Shown here: positions 1-8,848 of the stretch, in pieces
Position numbering within the stretch: position 1 is the stretch's first letter
Layout of the letters: each line of letters starts with the position of its first letter
Source of the DNA: Parageobacillus sp. KH3-4
GTDB lineage: Bacteria > Bacillota > Bacilli > Bacillales > Anoxybacillaceae
Assembly: GCF_022846435.1 (NCBI RefSeq)
Contig: NZ_AP025627.1
Location: forward strand, 840,001 to 904,000
DNA: 64,000 nucleotides
Direction: 5' to 3'
Translations under genes and position numbers: made by a program
The notes under the pieces: model-generated
The model's input: the letters and a program-made list of their open reading frames with translations, nothing else
What the model was told of the DNA's origin: nothing
The model's database searches: none

Positions 1-289
1 TGTGGATGATGTCGTCAGCGGAATGGTAGCGGCGCTCGGCCGCCGCGGCGGAAACGATGTGTTTAATTTAGGATCGGGACGCCCAATCACGATGGAGCGA
101 TTGCTGCAAGAACTGAAAAAACATTTTCCAACGATGAAAGTGAGATATGCTCCGGAGCGAAAGGGAGATGTGAAAGCGACATGGGCGGACATCGCGAAAG
201 CGCAGCGGGAGTTCGGATACAGACCAAGCGTAACGTTCGAGGACGGGCTTGCGCGGACGATCGCGTGGGCAAGGACGTATGAAACGTAA
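1..289 (+). CDS. NAD-dependent sugar epimerase/dehydratase, C-terminal end (5' end outside window)
   Basis: The window opens inside this gene; about 95 C-terminal residues are visible, read from base 2. The segment FNLGSGRPITMERLL followed by RKGDVKATWADIAKAQREFGYRP is the typical end of extended short-chain dehydrogenases such as UDP-glucose 4-epimerase and UDP-glucuronate epimerase, where the Arg and the GDV stretch help bind the nucleotide sugar. The Rossmann motif and catalytic Tyr-x3-Lys lie upstream, outside the window, so the exact substrate cannot be told. It overlaps the next gene by 11 bases, so it probably belongs to a surface-sugar operon with the three genes that follow. The family is clear; the specificity is unknown. 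Confidence 0.85.
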   Translation, partial: VDDVVSGMVAALGRRGGNDVFNLGSGRPITMERLLQELKKHFPTMKVRYAPERKGDVKATWADIAKAQREFGYRPSVTFEDGLARTIAWARTYET

Positions 290-1223
290 GCACGCAACGA
301 TAGCGGTGAGGCTGGCCGGAGCCGGACTTGTCCTTGTTTTTCTATGGCTGACATACCGCTATTTCGATGGAGAAGAGCTTCTTAGGCAGCTCCACCTGCT
401 TCTTCAAAGACCGGACACGCTCGTGTGGATGTTGCTCATATATGGCGCTTCCTTCTGGCTGCGGGCGCTGGCGTGGAAGTTATACGTGGGAAAACCAATT
501 TCTTTAGTTGTATACAGCAAAGGCATATTTTTCAGTTTGTTCATTAATCATCTCACTCCGTTCAAAGTAGGTGATATTGCCCGTGTTGCCGTTTTGGCCA
601 AACAAAAAGATGTGTCCGTTGATGAAGCAGTTCACTCGGTGGCGGTGATGCGGCTTTTGGACATGCTTGTTTTATGTCTTTTGTCGGCGTGGGGAATGTA
701 TGCATATGTCCATCGCTTTCCAGCAATCAGTGCAACGGTTATTGGTGTTGTAGGAATAGTCGGTGTAGCGGCAATTGTTATTTTGTTGTCACGCAAATCG
801 GATGCGGAATGGATCCGTAAACACCATCGCATGATAAAAAGCGCGTTAAGAGGAAAACGCGGCGTCTATGTGGCGGGCATAACCGCGCTTAGCTGGTTGT
901 GTGAGGCGGTTGTTATCTATGAGATGGCGCATATGCTCGGGCTGCCCTTATCCTTTTGGGAATCCGTATGGGTCAACAGCATCACCGTATCCGGTCAAGT
1001 GTTTCAAATCGCTCCAGGCGGATTGGGAACGTATGAAGCGGTAATGGCATTTGCGATTACGAGAATTACACCGGACTGGAACAGCGCGTATATGGCGGCG
1101 ATGATGACCCATGCGTTCAAATTTGTTTTTTCTTATTTAGTTGGCATTGCCGTACTGTTTATGTCTCCAAGAGATATTTCGTTCGTCGGAGCGGCTTGGA
1201 AAAAAGGAAGGGAGAAACGATGA
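279..1223 (+). CDS. Flippase-like integral membrane protein (lysylphosphatidylglycerol synthase TM-region family, UPF0104)
   Basis: 314 residues, mostly hydrophobic, with about eight predicted membrane helices. The segment APGGLGTYEAVMAF near residue 245 matches the conserved P-G-G-x-G-x-x-E signature of the UPF0104 / LPG-synthase transmembrane family. It lacks the soluble aminoacyl-transfer domain of MprF, so it resembles the stand-alone members found beside glycosyltransferases, which are thought to move lipid-linked sugars across the membrane. The ATG at 279 is preferred to an upstream start at 249, because it lies just before the end of the preceding gene and suits translational coupling. 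Its 3' end overlaps the next start as ATGA. The flippase role is inferred from family and context. Confidence 0.82.
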   Translation: MKRKHATIAVRLAGAGLVLVFLWLTYRYFDGEELLRQLHLLLQRPDTLVWMLLIYGASFWLRALAWKLYVGKPISLVVYSKGIFFSLFINHLTPFKVGDIARVAVLAKQKDVSVDEAVHSVAVMRLLDMLVLCLLSAWGMYAYVHRFPAISATVIGVVGIVGVAAIVILLSRKSDAEWIRKHHRMIKSALRGKRGVYVAGITALSWLCEAVVIYEMAHMLGLPLSFWESVWVNSITVSGQVFQIAPGGLGTYEAVMAFAITRITPDWNSAYMAAMMTHAFKFVFSYLVGIAVLFMSPRDISFVGAAWKKGREKR

Positions 1224-2719
1224 AAGAAGCTTCAACATTTGAAAAAGTAGCGGCGCGTTGCTGGAATTTGCTGAACGAAGGAAAACCGTTTACGCCGATT
1301 TTCGTTATCGGGACGATGGCGATCTACCATCTTGCCAATTTCGGCACCATCGAGCATATGAAGCACTGGTTCTTCGGTTTTCTAGCGGCGCTTCCGCTAT
1401 TCGTCATTTATTATGTGTACGATTATCCGTTATTTTTACGAAATTATTTATGGATCCCATACGTTGCGTTTTTAATCATTTGGCAGTTTGCCGACCTTAA
1501 GCTGCTAAGTTTGGCGCTGGGGCTATATTTTTTCTTTACCGTCTTTTTTTGGGGGACGCTTTACTATCATTTGCGCATCGGCACGTCATGGTGGAATTTT
1601 ACCCGTTTTTGGAAGTTAGTGCTGAAAAATAGCGATTCGACAAGCGGAAACGCGCAAGAACAGCTGCCGAAATTTTTGCTGCTTTTGTCGATTTGGCAAT
1701 ATGTGTACGTACAGCTCGAAGGGGGAGCAGGCGATCTTTCGTTTGCCAACTTTGCGCTCTATTACGCAGGTGTCTTTTTGTTTTCTTTTATCTTGCATAG
1801 CCAGTTATTTGATTGGAAGCCGAAAATCATTCCGACATATACAAATAATGTTGACGTTCCAAAAGAGCCAATCAATGAAAAAGTCATTGTGATTGTCATC
1901 GACGGCATGCGGAAAGATCGGTTTGAGCAAGCTAATGCGCCATTTTTAAAACGGCTGCGACAGCATGGGACTGAGTTTACACAAATGGAGACGGTCTATC
2001 CGGCGCGTACCGTCGTTTGTTTTACCTCGATGTTCACCGGAACATATCCGTTTGAACACGGCATCCGCTCCAATATGGTATGGAAGCTTGGCATTAAAGT
2101 AGAAAGCATTTTTGACTCACTAAGAAAAGTTGGAAAAACAGGGCGGCTGCTTGGCATTGCCCATCTTGTCGATTCGTTTGGAGATGATGTCGAAACGGTA
2201 ACAGCGGTCATGCATAATGACGTAGCTGACCGTAACATTATCGAGCGCGCAAAACGCATTATGGAAGAGCAAGATCCCGATTTGCTCATCGTTCAATTAA
2301 TTGCCACGGACCAAACGGGACACAGCCGCGGTGTATTATATGATGAGTATATTCAAAAAATCGAGGAGGCGGACGCGCTTATCAAGGAGTACGTCGAGTG
2401 GCTTAAACAGAAAGGAAAATTAAAAAATGCCACGTTAATTGTTTGCGCCGATCACGGACAAGCGGACGGCATTGGCGGACACGGGCATTTGGATGAAGGA
2501 GAGCGATTTGTACCGTTTTTCTTGTATGGACCGGCGATTGAGCGAGGCAAGCGGGTCGATGAAAAGAAAAGTTTGGTGTCCGTGGCGCCGACGATCGCTT
2601 ATTTGCTGGGTGCGCCGTATCCAAGCCATAGCCGCGGTCCTGTACTAACGGAAGCGATTCGAAAGAGGGAAGCAGAGGATGAAAAAACAAAAAGTGATCG
2701 TCTTTTTACCAGCGTATAA
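1220..2719 (+). CDS. Membrane-anchored alkaline-phosphatase-superfamily phosphodiesterase
   Basis: 499 residues. Residues about 25-205 are hydrophobic, with some five or six membrane spans, followed by a catalytic domain of the type I phosphodiesterase / nucleotide pyrophosphatase family. Visible metal and catalytic motifs are VIVIDGMRKDRF (Asp near 227), PARTVV (candidate nucleophile Thr near 263), DQTGHSRG (near 364) and ADHGQADGIGGHGH (near 410). It probably cleaves or transfers a phosphate-linked head group on a lipid or glycan at the outer face of the membrane. The ATG at 1220 has GGAAGGGAG just upstream and overlaps the previous stop codon. An upstream in-frame TTG at 1196 is less likely. 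Substrate unknown. Confidence 0.85.
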   Translation: MKEASTFEKVAARCWNLLNEGKPFTPIFVIGTMAIYHLANFGTIEHMKHWFFGFLAALPLFVIYYVYDYPLFLRNYLWIPYVAFLIIWQFADLKLLSLALGLYFFFTVFFWGTLYYHLRIGTSWWNFTRFWKLVLKNSDSTSGNAQEQLPKFLLLLSIWQYVYVQLEGGAGDLSFANFALYYAGVFLFSFILHSQLFDWKPKIIPTYTNNVDVPKEPINEKVIVIVIDGMRKDRFEQANAPFLKRLRQHGTEFTQMETVYPARTVVCFTSMFTGTYPFEHGIRSNMVWKLGIKVESIFDSLRKVGKTGRLLGIAHLVDSFGDDVETVTAVMHNDVADRNIIERAKRIMEEQDPDLLIVQLIATDQTGHSRGVLYDEYIQKIEEADALIKEYVEWLKQKGKLKNATLIVCADHGQADGIGGHGHLDEGERFVPFFLYGPAIERGKRVDEKKSLVSVAPTIAYLLGAPYPSHSRGPVLTEAIRKREAEDEKTKSDRLFTSV

Positions 2720-3440
2720 CGAAGAACAATCGATTGGCGAGGTCATTCGCAGAATTCCGCGTTCTTTCCATCCTTGTGTGGATGTAAAAGTATTAGTTAT
2801 TGATGACGGTTCGATCGATCACACAGTAGCAGCCGCGAGAGAAGCAGGCGCTGATTACATTTATCAAATGCCGGAAAACCGCGGGCTTGGTGCCGCTGTA
2901 CGCCAAGGACTGCGGGAATGTCTCCGCCTCGGTGCGGATATCGGCGTGATGATTGATGCGGACAACGAATATCCAGCAGAACAAATCCCGGAATTACTCG
3001 CTCCGATTTTTGCGGGAGAAGCGGACTATACGATGGGCTCGCGCTTTCTTGGCACGATCCGCGGGATGAAATGGCATCGCCGCCTTGGCAATTACCTCTT
3101 TACATTTCTGCAATCGCTTCTTCTTCGCCAGTGGATTTACGACGGACAATCGGGGATGCGGGCTTTTTCGCGGCAAGCGATGGAACATGCGGAGATCATT
3201 CATGATTATAATTACGCACAGGTGCTTACGTTAAATTTAGTCCGCAAAGGGTTTCGCGTAAAAGAAGTGCCGATTCGCTATCAAGTGCGGACAACGGGAC
3301 AGTCATTTATTAAATTTCGCGCGTATGTCACGGCCGTTCTTCCAGCAATTTGGAAGGAGATGCGGCGGCCGGTGAAAAAAGTAGTGATTGATGAAGACGC
3401 CCATCGTCTCCCGAACATAGCGGAAAAACAATGTTCGTAG
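2679..3440 (+). CDS. Family 2 glycosyltransferase (dolichyl-phosphate-mannose-synthase type)
   Basis: 253 residues with a GT-A fold. It has the LPAYNEEQSIGEVIRRIP opening, the VIDDGSIDHT nucleotide-sugar segment near residue 41, the metal-binding DAD in MIDADNEYP near 91-99, and YDGQSGMRAFSR near 155. It lacks C-terminal membrane helices, so it is the short soluble type that charges polyprenyl phosphate with a sugar. Its start lies 41 bases inside the previous gene with an upstream AGAGG, indicating coupling. It ends the four-gene operon and is followed by a strong terminator. Polyprenyl phosphate as acceptor is inferred from family. Confidence 0.88.
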   Translation: MKKQKVIVFLPAYNEEQSIGEVIRRIPRSFHPCVDVKVLVIDDGSIDHTVAAAREAGADYIYQMPENRGLGAAVRQGLRECLRLGADIGVMIDADNEYPAEQIPELLAPIFAGEADYTMGSRFLGTIRGMKWHRRLGNYLFTFLQSLLLRQWIYDGQSGMRAFSRQAMEHAEIIHDYNYAQVLTLNLVRKGFRVKEVPIRYQVRTTGQSFIKFRAYVTAVLPAIWKEMRRPVKKVVIDEDAHRLPNIAEKQCS

Positions 3441-3441
3441 C

Positions 3442-3478
3442 CCCTTTCCTTTTTGCGAACAGGAAAGGGAATTTTTTC
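3442..3478 (+). terminator. Rho-independent terminator of the surface-glycan operon
   Basis: Perfect 9-bp stem CCCTTTCCT / AGGAAAGGG with a 10-nt loop, followed by TTTTTT. Confidence 0.85.
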
Positions 3479-3487
3479 ATTAATATA

Positions 3488-3516
3488 TTGACATAGAAGA
3501 TGATAATCATTATCAT
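3488..3516 (+). promoter_or_regulatory. Sigma-A promoter of the iron-uptake unit
   Basis: Consensus TTGACA (3488-3493), a 17-nt spacer and TATCAT (3511-3516). The -10 element lies inside the Fur box, so Fur binding would block RNA polymerase directly. Confidence 0.85.
3501..3515. promoter_or_regulatory. Fur box (7-1-7 operator)
   Basis: TGATAATCATTATCA is a perfect 7-1-7 inverted repeat identical to the Bacillus Fur consensus TGATAATnATTATCA. It lies between and over the promoter elements, ahead of an FTR1 iron permease. Fur with iron(II) should repress the operon. Confidence 0.92.
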
Positions 3517-3541
3517 TGATGGTGTAGGAGGAGATCGAATA

Positions 3542-4300
3542 ATGAGGCGATTTTGTTTATTTTTTTCTTTGGCGTTGATATTCATTCTCAATAGTATCCC
3601 GATTTCTGTTTTTGCGTATTCTTACGGTGATCCGAATGAAGAAAAAGTGGCAGAAGTTTATAAACAAATGGCGGAAAAGTTAAACGAGCAGCCGCCAAAC
3701 TTTGCGGAGGCGCGCAAAATTTTCGAAACGGTAAAAGAGGAAATAGATATGCATATGGGAACGGAGCCTTCGCAAGCAGTGTTATCGGCGATCGACAAAA
3801 AAGATAAAGAAGCTGTTTTAAAAAATATGGAAAAAATTCTTGTTTTAAATATCGCACGCCGGTTGGAAAATATCGAGAAAAATTTTGAGCAGTATGATAC
3901 GAGCAAACGGTTATTAGCGAAGGCGTTTGCTACATACGAAGCGCTTTCCCCGATTGTACAAGGCAAAGATGCAGCACTTGATAAACGGCTAAGAGACGAA
4001 TTCAATAAAGCGCTGCAGTCGCTGGGAAATCCTGGATTGTTTGGTGTCGGCGAAAAAAAAGCAAACATTGAGCAATTTAAGAAAAGCAAAGAAACAATTT
4101 TAACGTCGCTGCAAAAGCAATTTGGGTTGAAAAGTTTGAAGGTGGGACATTTTTCGGAGAGTGCAACGGAAAAGCCACAAGAAGTGCAGAAAAAAGAATG
4201 GACGGACTTATCGAAATTAAAAAACTGGATTCCGATTGCGATTCTTCTTGTTGTGATTGCCGGGGTTGTCGTGTATTCATGGCGTCGCAAGCGGACTTGA
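3542..4300 (+). CDS. Secreted, membrane-tethered partner of the FTR1 iron permease
   Basis: 252 residues. It has a signal peptide at 1-25 (RRFCLFFSL... ending SVFA), a highly charged, probably all-helical extracellular body, one membrane helix at about 228-246, and a short RRKRT cytoplasmic tail. I do not recognise a named family. The body recalls the helical extracellular regions found in or next to FTR1 permeases (EfeO-like or N-terminal FTR1 extensions), rich in acidic residues that could hold ferric or ferrous iron. The ATG at 3542 follows GGAGGAG and is preferred to in-frame upstream codons that lie in the promoter. It is co-transcribed with the permease 29 bp downstream and sits under a Fur box. 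The role is inferred from context. Confidence 0.72.
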   Translation: MRRFCLFFSLALIFILNSIPISVFAYSYGDPNEEKVAEVYKQMAEKLNEQPPNFAEARKIFETVKEEIDMHMGTEPSQAVLSAIDKKDKEAVLKNMEKILVLNIARRLENIEKNFEQYDTSKRLLAKAFATYEALSPIVQGKDAALDKRLRDEFNKALQSLGNPGLFGVGEKKANIEQFKKSKETILTSLQKQFGLKSLKVGHFSESATEKPQEVQKKEWTDLSKLKNWIPIAILLVVIAGVVVYSWRRKRT

Positions 4301-4328
4301 CGGATGAAAACAAAGGGGGACATATGCA

Positions 4329-5258
4329 ATGGAAGTTCAAGCGCTGCTGATTACGTTCCGCGAAGCGCTCGAGGCGCTGCTGATTGTCGGCATTATTACA
4401 TCCTATTTAAAACGCGTCGACCATCAAGAATATACGAAATACGTGTGGCTCGGCGCAGGATTGGCGATTTTGGCGAGCGTTGGGGTCGCGATTCTTTTCC
4501 AAGTTGTGTTCACCGGTTTTGCCGCGATGGGAAGCGAAGCGTATTTAAAGATCGGCATTATGTTTGTTTCCGCAGTTTTGTTGACGCAAATGGTCTTTTG
4601 GATGGCCGAGCATAGCCGCGATATGAAAAAAAGCGTCGAAGGAAAAATGGATCAATTTATTACTACGGGCAATGTCATCGGCATGGTCATTCATTCGTTT
4701 TTGGTCGTGCTCCGCGAAGGAGTCGAAACGGTCTTTTTCTTTGCCGCGATTACGCACGGCAACATCGGTGCGGCGATGCAAGGATGGGGAGCGGCGACGG
4801 GAATTGCGATTGCGGTGATCGTCAGCTATCTTTTTTTCAAAGGAACGATGCGCATTCCGCTAAAGACGTTCTTTAAAGTAACGGGAGCGTTCATCGTTTT
4901 GATTGCCGCGGGCTTACTTGTCCAAGGCATTTCGATGCTTCAAGATTTAAACATCATCGGCAGCGTGATGCCGCACGTTTATGATTTAACATGGCTGCTT
5001 CCGGAACATCCGATTGATTATGAACATTATCTCCGCGATCACGGCGTTGCGCCTGTCTTTTCAGGAGAGGTCGGCGTGTTTTTGAAAGCGCTCTTCGGCT
5101 ATTCGTCCATGCCGTCGCTTGAAGAAATCATCGCTTATATTGGATATTTTGTCGTCGTTTATGTATTAGTGACGAGCCGCAATACGAATAAAAAAAATGC
5201 GGTGCAAACAAAAACAGCCGTTCAAGCGCTTGAACCAAAAGAGAAAAGGGTGATGTAA
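4329..5258 (+). CDS. FTR1-family high-affinity iron permease
   Basis: 309 residues with about seven membrane helices. The two diagnostic iron-binding R-E-x-x-E motifs are present: REALE at residues 11-15 and REGVE at about 129-133. The family (yeast Ftr1, bacterial EfeU/YwbL) carries iron across the membrane. The ATG at 4329 has GGGGGA upstream. It forms a two-gene Fur-controlled unit with the anchored protein before it. The EfeO and EfeB (DyP peroxidase) genes that usually accompany bacterial EfeU are not in this window, so the electron or oxidation partner is missing or located elsewhere. Confidence 0.93.
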   Translation: MEVQALLITFREALEALLIVGIITSYLKRVDHQEYTKYVWLGAGLAILASVGVAILFQVVFTGFAAMGSEAYLKIGIMFVSAVLLTQMVFWMAEHSRDMKKSVEGKMDQFITTGNVIGMVIHSFLVVLREGVETVFFFAAITHGNIGAAMQGWGAATGIAIAVIVSYLFFKGTMRIPLKTFFKVTGAFIVLIAAGLLVQGISMLQDLNIIGSVMPHVYDLTWLLPEHPIDYEHYLRDHGVAPVFSGEVGVFLKALFGYSSMPSLEEIIAYIGYFVVVYVLVTSRNTNKKNAVQTKTAVQALEPKEKRVM

Positions 5259-5288
5259 AAAGTGCAAGGCTTAGCCTTGTGCTTTTTC
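5259..5288 (+). terminator. Terminator of the iron-uptake unit
   Basis: Hairpin built on CAAGGC / GCCTTG, extended by wobble pairs, with a 3-nt loop and a CTTTTT tail. Confidence 0.75.
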
Positions 5289-5331
5289 ATCTTTTTGGCG
5301 AAATCGCGCTGCGGAGAAAAAGGGGAGAAAA

Positions 5332-6771
5332 ATGCTGAAACATTTAGGAAATAACCGGCTTTTGTCGTATTTCAGTTTATGTATTTTATTTAGCCTGCTG
5401 CTTGCGGAAATTCGTTACGCCAGCCCTTACGCGGCGACATGGGATCAAGTCGATTTTGCCTTGGCATTAGACCGTTATGATTTATTGGCGATGCAGCCGC
5501 ATTTTCCGGGGTATCCATATTTCGTGTTGGGCGGCATATTTATTCATGTGTTTGTTGACAATCCGGCCAAAGCGCTATCCATCTTTAATGTCATTGCTTT
5601 GTTTTCGGCAACGATCCCGATCGTTCTCCTGTTAAAAAATCATTTCCCGACTCCCATGTCATTGTTCATTAGCGCGCTTATCCAATCGGCAAGCTATGTG
5701 ATGGTCATTGCGGGCCAGCCGATGTCGGACGGGGCGGCGCTGGCGGTGCTGTGGTGGTATTTTTGGTCCATCGAATTGGCGAGAAAACGCGATGCATGGT
5801 GGATGCAGCTTCTTCCGCTTGCCTTTTTTAGCTTATTGATGGGAATCCGCTTGTCGTATGCTCCATTTGCGGTCGCGATCTTATGCTTATGGTATGAAGA
5901 TTGGAAAAAACATCGCAGTGTCGGCCGACTCGGGTGCTTTTTGACAGCAGCGGCCTTTTTCCAATTTATTTGGATAGCTGCGGTCGCGGTGGCGGAAGGA
6001 AGCTTCCATTCCTTTTTCAAGCTGGCTCTCTCGTTTACGGGCGGCCATTTCGAGGAATGGGGGGGGACGGCAGCAAGTGACATACAGCCGTTATGGGAGC
6101 GAGTGATTCATTTTTTGTTTTATAATATTTTATGGACAGGAATAGCAAGCCAAAACGTGATCCTGCTTTTTTTGTATATCGTGGCATGGGCGGCGATATG
6201 GCGGATGAGGAAATCCATGTTTCCCCGCTGGCTTCTCGTTTCCGGATTTGCGTATTTTCTTTGGGCGCTATTTGCCCAAAACATTGAGAAGCCGCGGCAC
6301 ATTCTCCCCCTTATTCATCTCGTTTTATTTTACGGATGGACATGCTATATCCGCAATCATATGTCTATGTATCGTTGGAGTATCGCAGTGGCTGTGTTAG
6401 CTGTGCAATTCGTAACGGGAACATGGCATCTGCGCGAACAAGCGCTACAGTTGCCAGCAACGTACCAGTTAGCGTATGATTTACAAAAAAGCAAAGAGAA
6501 ATTCGTTTTGTATACATGGGAAGAAACGCGTGTGCTCCAATACCTCGATGTGGATTTTCCGCATAAAGATGTGCTGCACTTTTCATTTTTTTTACAGGAC
6601 AAGGCGAACTATCGGCATGTTAAAATTTATATGACTGATCATGTGGTCAAAGGATTTCAAAAGCAAGGGGTTTCCCTTTCTCGTCATGTGCGGAAAGTGA
6701 AAACGTATCGTTCCAGCACACTGTCAGATCCGGTGTACGGAAACATTACGCTGTATGAATGGCTGAATTAA
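5332..6771 (+). CDS. Multi-pass membrane protein, GT-C-like glycosyltransferase candidate
   Basis: 479 residues with roughly ten membrane spans. After the first helix comes an exposed loop, TWDQVDFALALDRYDL, and then QPHFPGYPYFVLGG. Acidic residues in the first outer loop followed by a PGYP-like segment are typical of GT-C transferases that use polyprenyl-linked sugars (GT39/GT83/ArnT-like). I cannot name the exact family. A short soluble tail (about 400-479) ends the protein. ATG at 5332 with AAAAGGGGAG upstream. It sits alone between a terminator and uvrC, but close to the surface-glycan operon, which would supply lipid-linked sugar. Function inferred. Confidence 0.7.
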   Translation: MLKHLGNNRLLSYFSLCILFSLLLAEIRYASPYAATWDQVDFALALDRYDLLAMQPHFPGYPYFVLGGIFIHVFVDNPAKALSIFNVIALFSATIPIVLLLKNHFPTPMSLFISALIQSASYVMVIAGQPMSDGAALAVLWWYFWSIELARKRDAWWMQLLPLAFFSLLMGIRLSYAPFAVAILCLWYEDWKKHRSVGRLGCFLTAAAFFQFIWIAAVAVAEGSFHSFFKLALSFTGGHFEEWGGTAASDIQPLWERVIHFLFYNILWTGIASQNVILLFLYIVAWAAIWRMRKSMFPRWLLVSGFAYFLWALFAQNIEKPRHILPLIHLVLFYGWTCYIRNHMSMYRWSIAVAVLAVQFVTGTWHLREQALQLPATYQLAYDLQKSKEKFVLYTWEETRVLQYLDVDFPHKDVLHFSFFLQDKANYRHVKIYMTDHVVKGFQKQGVSLSRHVRKVKTYRSSTLSDPVYGNITLYEWLN

Positions 6772-6789
6772 TGTAATGGAGTGGTTATG

Positions 6790-8562
6790 ATGCATGATCA
6801 CTTAAAAGAAAAATTAGCCGTGCTCCCGGAGCAGCCGGGATGTTACTTGATGAAAGATAAAAATGGCACCGTCATATACGTCGGCAAAGCAAAAGTGCTG
6901 AAAAACCGCGTGCGTTCGTATTTTACCGGCACGCATGACGGAAAAACGCAGCGGCTCGTCAACGAAATTGCCGATTTTGAATATATCGTCACTTCTTCGA
7001 ATGTCGAAGCGCTTATTTTAGAAATGAACTTAATCAAAAAGTATGATCCGAAATATAACGTGATGCTTAAGGATGACAAAAGCTATCCGTTTATCAAGAT
7101 TACCGCCGAAAAGCATCCTCGCCTAATCATTACACGAAAAGTGAAAAAAGACGGTGGAAAATATTTCGGACCGTATCCGAACGTGCAGGCGGCAAACGAA
7201 ACGAAGAAACTGTTAGATCGCATTTATCCGCTGCGCAAATGTTCGACTATGCCGAACCGCGTCTGTTTATATTATCACATGGGGCAATGTCTTGCGCCGT
7301 GCGTGCATCCGGTGTCCGAACAGCAAAATAAAGAAATCGTTGAGCAAATTGTCCGCTTTTTAAACGGCGGGTATAAAGAAGTGAAAGAAGAGCTTGCGGA
7401 AAAGATGAGGAAAGCGGCCGAAGCGCTCGAATTTGAAAGGGCGAAAGAATACCGCGATCAAATCGCCCATATTGAAGCGACGATGGAAAAACAAAAGATG
7501 GTCATCAATGATTTCGTTGATCGCGATGTGTTCGGCTATGCGTATGACAAAGGCTGGATGTGTGTGCAAGTATTTTTCATTCGTCAAGGAAAACTGATTG
7601 AGCGCGATGTATCGATGTTTCCGATGTATCAAGACCCGGATGAAGAGCTCCTCACATTTTTAGGACAATTTTATGCAAAAGCGAACCACTTTAAGCCGAA
7701 AGAAGTCATTTTGCCTGTCGACATTGACGGGGAGCTTGCCGAGCAGTTACTGGAAGTAACGGTCGTTCAGCCGAAAAGAGGAAAGAAAAAGGAACTTGTC
7801 GATTTGGCGAGCAAAAACGCGGCAATTGCTTTAAAAGAAAAATTTTACTTAATCGAGCGGGACGAAGAACGGACGATCAAAGCGGTCGAAAACTTAGGAA
7901 AAATGTTGGGGATTCCGACGCCGCATCGCATTGAGGCGTTTGATAACTCCAACATTCATGGCACCGATCCTGTTTCGGCAATGGTCGTGTTTATCGATGG
8001 AAAACCGGAGAAAAAAGAGTACCGCAAATACAAAGTCAAAACGGTGGAGGGACCGGATGACTATGGATCGATGCGCGAGGTGGTGCGGAGGCGCTATACG
8101 CGTGTGCTGAAAGAAAAGCTTCCGCTTCCCGATTTAATTATTATTGACGGCGGAAAAGGACATTTAGCTGCGGTAAGGGATGTGCTTGAAAACGAATTAG
8201 GGCTTGATATTCCGCTTGCCGGGCTTGCAAAAGATGATAAGCACCGCACATCCGAGTTAATCATGGGCGATCCGCCGCAAATCGTTCCATTAGAGCGAAA
8301 CAGTCAAGAGTTTTATTTATTGCAACGCATTCAAGATGAGGTGCATCGGTTTGCGGTGACATTTCATCGGCAAACGCGCGGAAAAACGATGTTGCGCTCT
8401 TTGCTGGATGACATCCCTGGCGTTGGGGAAAAGCGGAAAAAAGCGTTGTTAAAGCATTTCGGGTCCATTAAAAACATGAAGGAAGCGACGGTGGAAGAAT
8501 TGCAAAAAGCGAACATTCCGCGCTCCGTCGCCGAAAAAATTTATGAGAAATTGCGAGAATAA
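6790..8562 (+). CDS. uvrC: UvrABC excinuclease subunit C
   Basis: 590 residues. UvrC makes both incisions around damaged bases in nucleotide excision repair. The N-terminal GIY-YIG nuclease is visible ([29 protein letters not shown], residues about 14-42). It is followed by a UVR domain that binds UvrB ([24 protein letters not shown]), the RNase H-like 5' nuclease with [11 protein letters not shown] and IIIDGGKGH, and a C-terminal helix-hairpin-helix ([20 protein letters not shown]). Two in-frame ATGs lie at 6787 and 6790 behind GGAG. The second gives the N-terminus [17 protein letters not shown] seen in relatives. It precedes lysC as in B. subtilis. Confidence 0.96.
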   Translation: MHDHLKEKLAVLPEQPGCYLMKDKNGTVIYVGKAKVLKNRVRSYFTGTHDGKTQRLVNEIADFEYIVTSSNVEALILEMNLIKKYDPKYNVMLKDDKSYPFIKITAEKHPRLIITRKVKKDGGKYFGPYPNVQAANETKKLLDRIYPLRKCSTMPNRVCLYYHMGQCLAPCVHPVSEQQNKEIVEQIVRFLNGGYKEVKEELAEKMRKAAEALEFERAKEYRDQIAHIEATMEKQKMVINDFVDRDVFGYAYDKGWMCVQVFFIRQGKLIERDVSMFPMYQDPDEELLTFLGQFYAKANHFKPKEVILPVDIDGELAEQLLEVTVVQPKRGKKKELVDLASKNAAIALKEKFYLIERDEERTIKAVENLGKMLGIPTPHRIEAFDNSNIHGTDPVSAMVVFIDGKPEKKEYRKYKVKTVEGPDDYGSMREVVRRRYTRVLKEKLPLPDLIIIDGGKGHLAAVRDVLENELGLDIPLAGLAKDDKHRTSELIMGDPPQIVPLERNSQEFYLLQRIQDEVHRFAVTFHRQTRGKTMLRSLLDDIPGVGEKRKKALLKHFGSIKNMKEATVEELQKANIPRSVAEKIYEKLRE

Positions 8563-8583
8563 TATTGTCAACGACATAAAAGT

Positions 8584-8611
8584 TTGATATGATTGCAATA
8601 AATTTTATATT
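8584..8611 (+). promoter_or_regulatory. Sigma-A promoter of lysC
   Basis: TTGATA (8584-8589), 16 nt, TATATT (8606-8611). The start would fall near 8618, just before the riboswitch aptamer. Confidence 0.6.
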
Positions 8612-8630
8612 TATACGCTTCCAAACGCCG

Positions 8631-8811
8631 AAGTGAAGATAGAGGCGCGAACTTCAAGAGTACACATTCGGAGGAAAATGAGTTCCGAAGATGGATGTGG
8701 AAAGGGGAGCTTCGCCGAAGTGGAAAAAGTCTCATTGCTTTTTCCGCTGGTCCTGCGTTTAAGAAATGTAGGACTGTCAAGATGGGTTTCATCTTGGAGA
8801 GCTATCTCACT
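8631..8811 (+). ncRNA. Lysine riboswitch (L-box) aptamer
   Basis: The 363-base stretch between uvrC and lysC is filled by this leader. AGATAGAGGCGCGAACTTCA at its 5' end is the L-box signature, and the 3' part has GGACTGTCAAGATGGG-type helices. P1 can form between AAGTGAAGATAG (8631-8642) and CTATCTCACT (8802-8811). Lysine binding should stabilise P1 and leave the downstream terminator free to form. Part of the P1 3' strand (CTGTGC, 8810-8815) can instead pair with GCACAG at 8846-8851, which would act as the antiterminator. Confidence 0.93.
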
Positions 8812-8848
8812 GTGCGGGGCGAATTCGATTTTTTCGTTTCGTGATGCA

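Noticed and set aside
3658-4329. Minus-strand 223-codon open frame
   Set aside because: Fully antisense to the signal-peptide-bearing partner of FTR1, with no family motif and no ribosome site.
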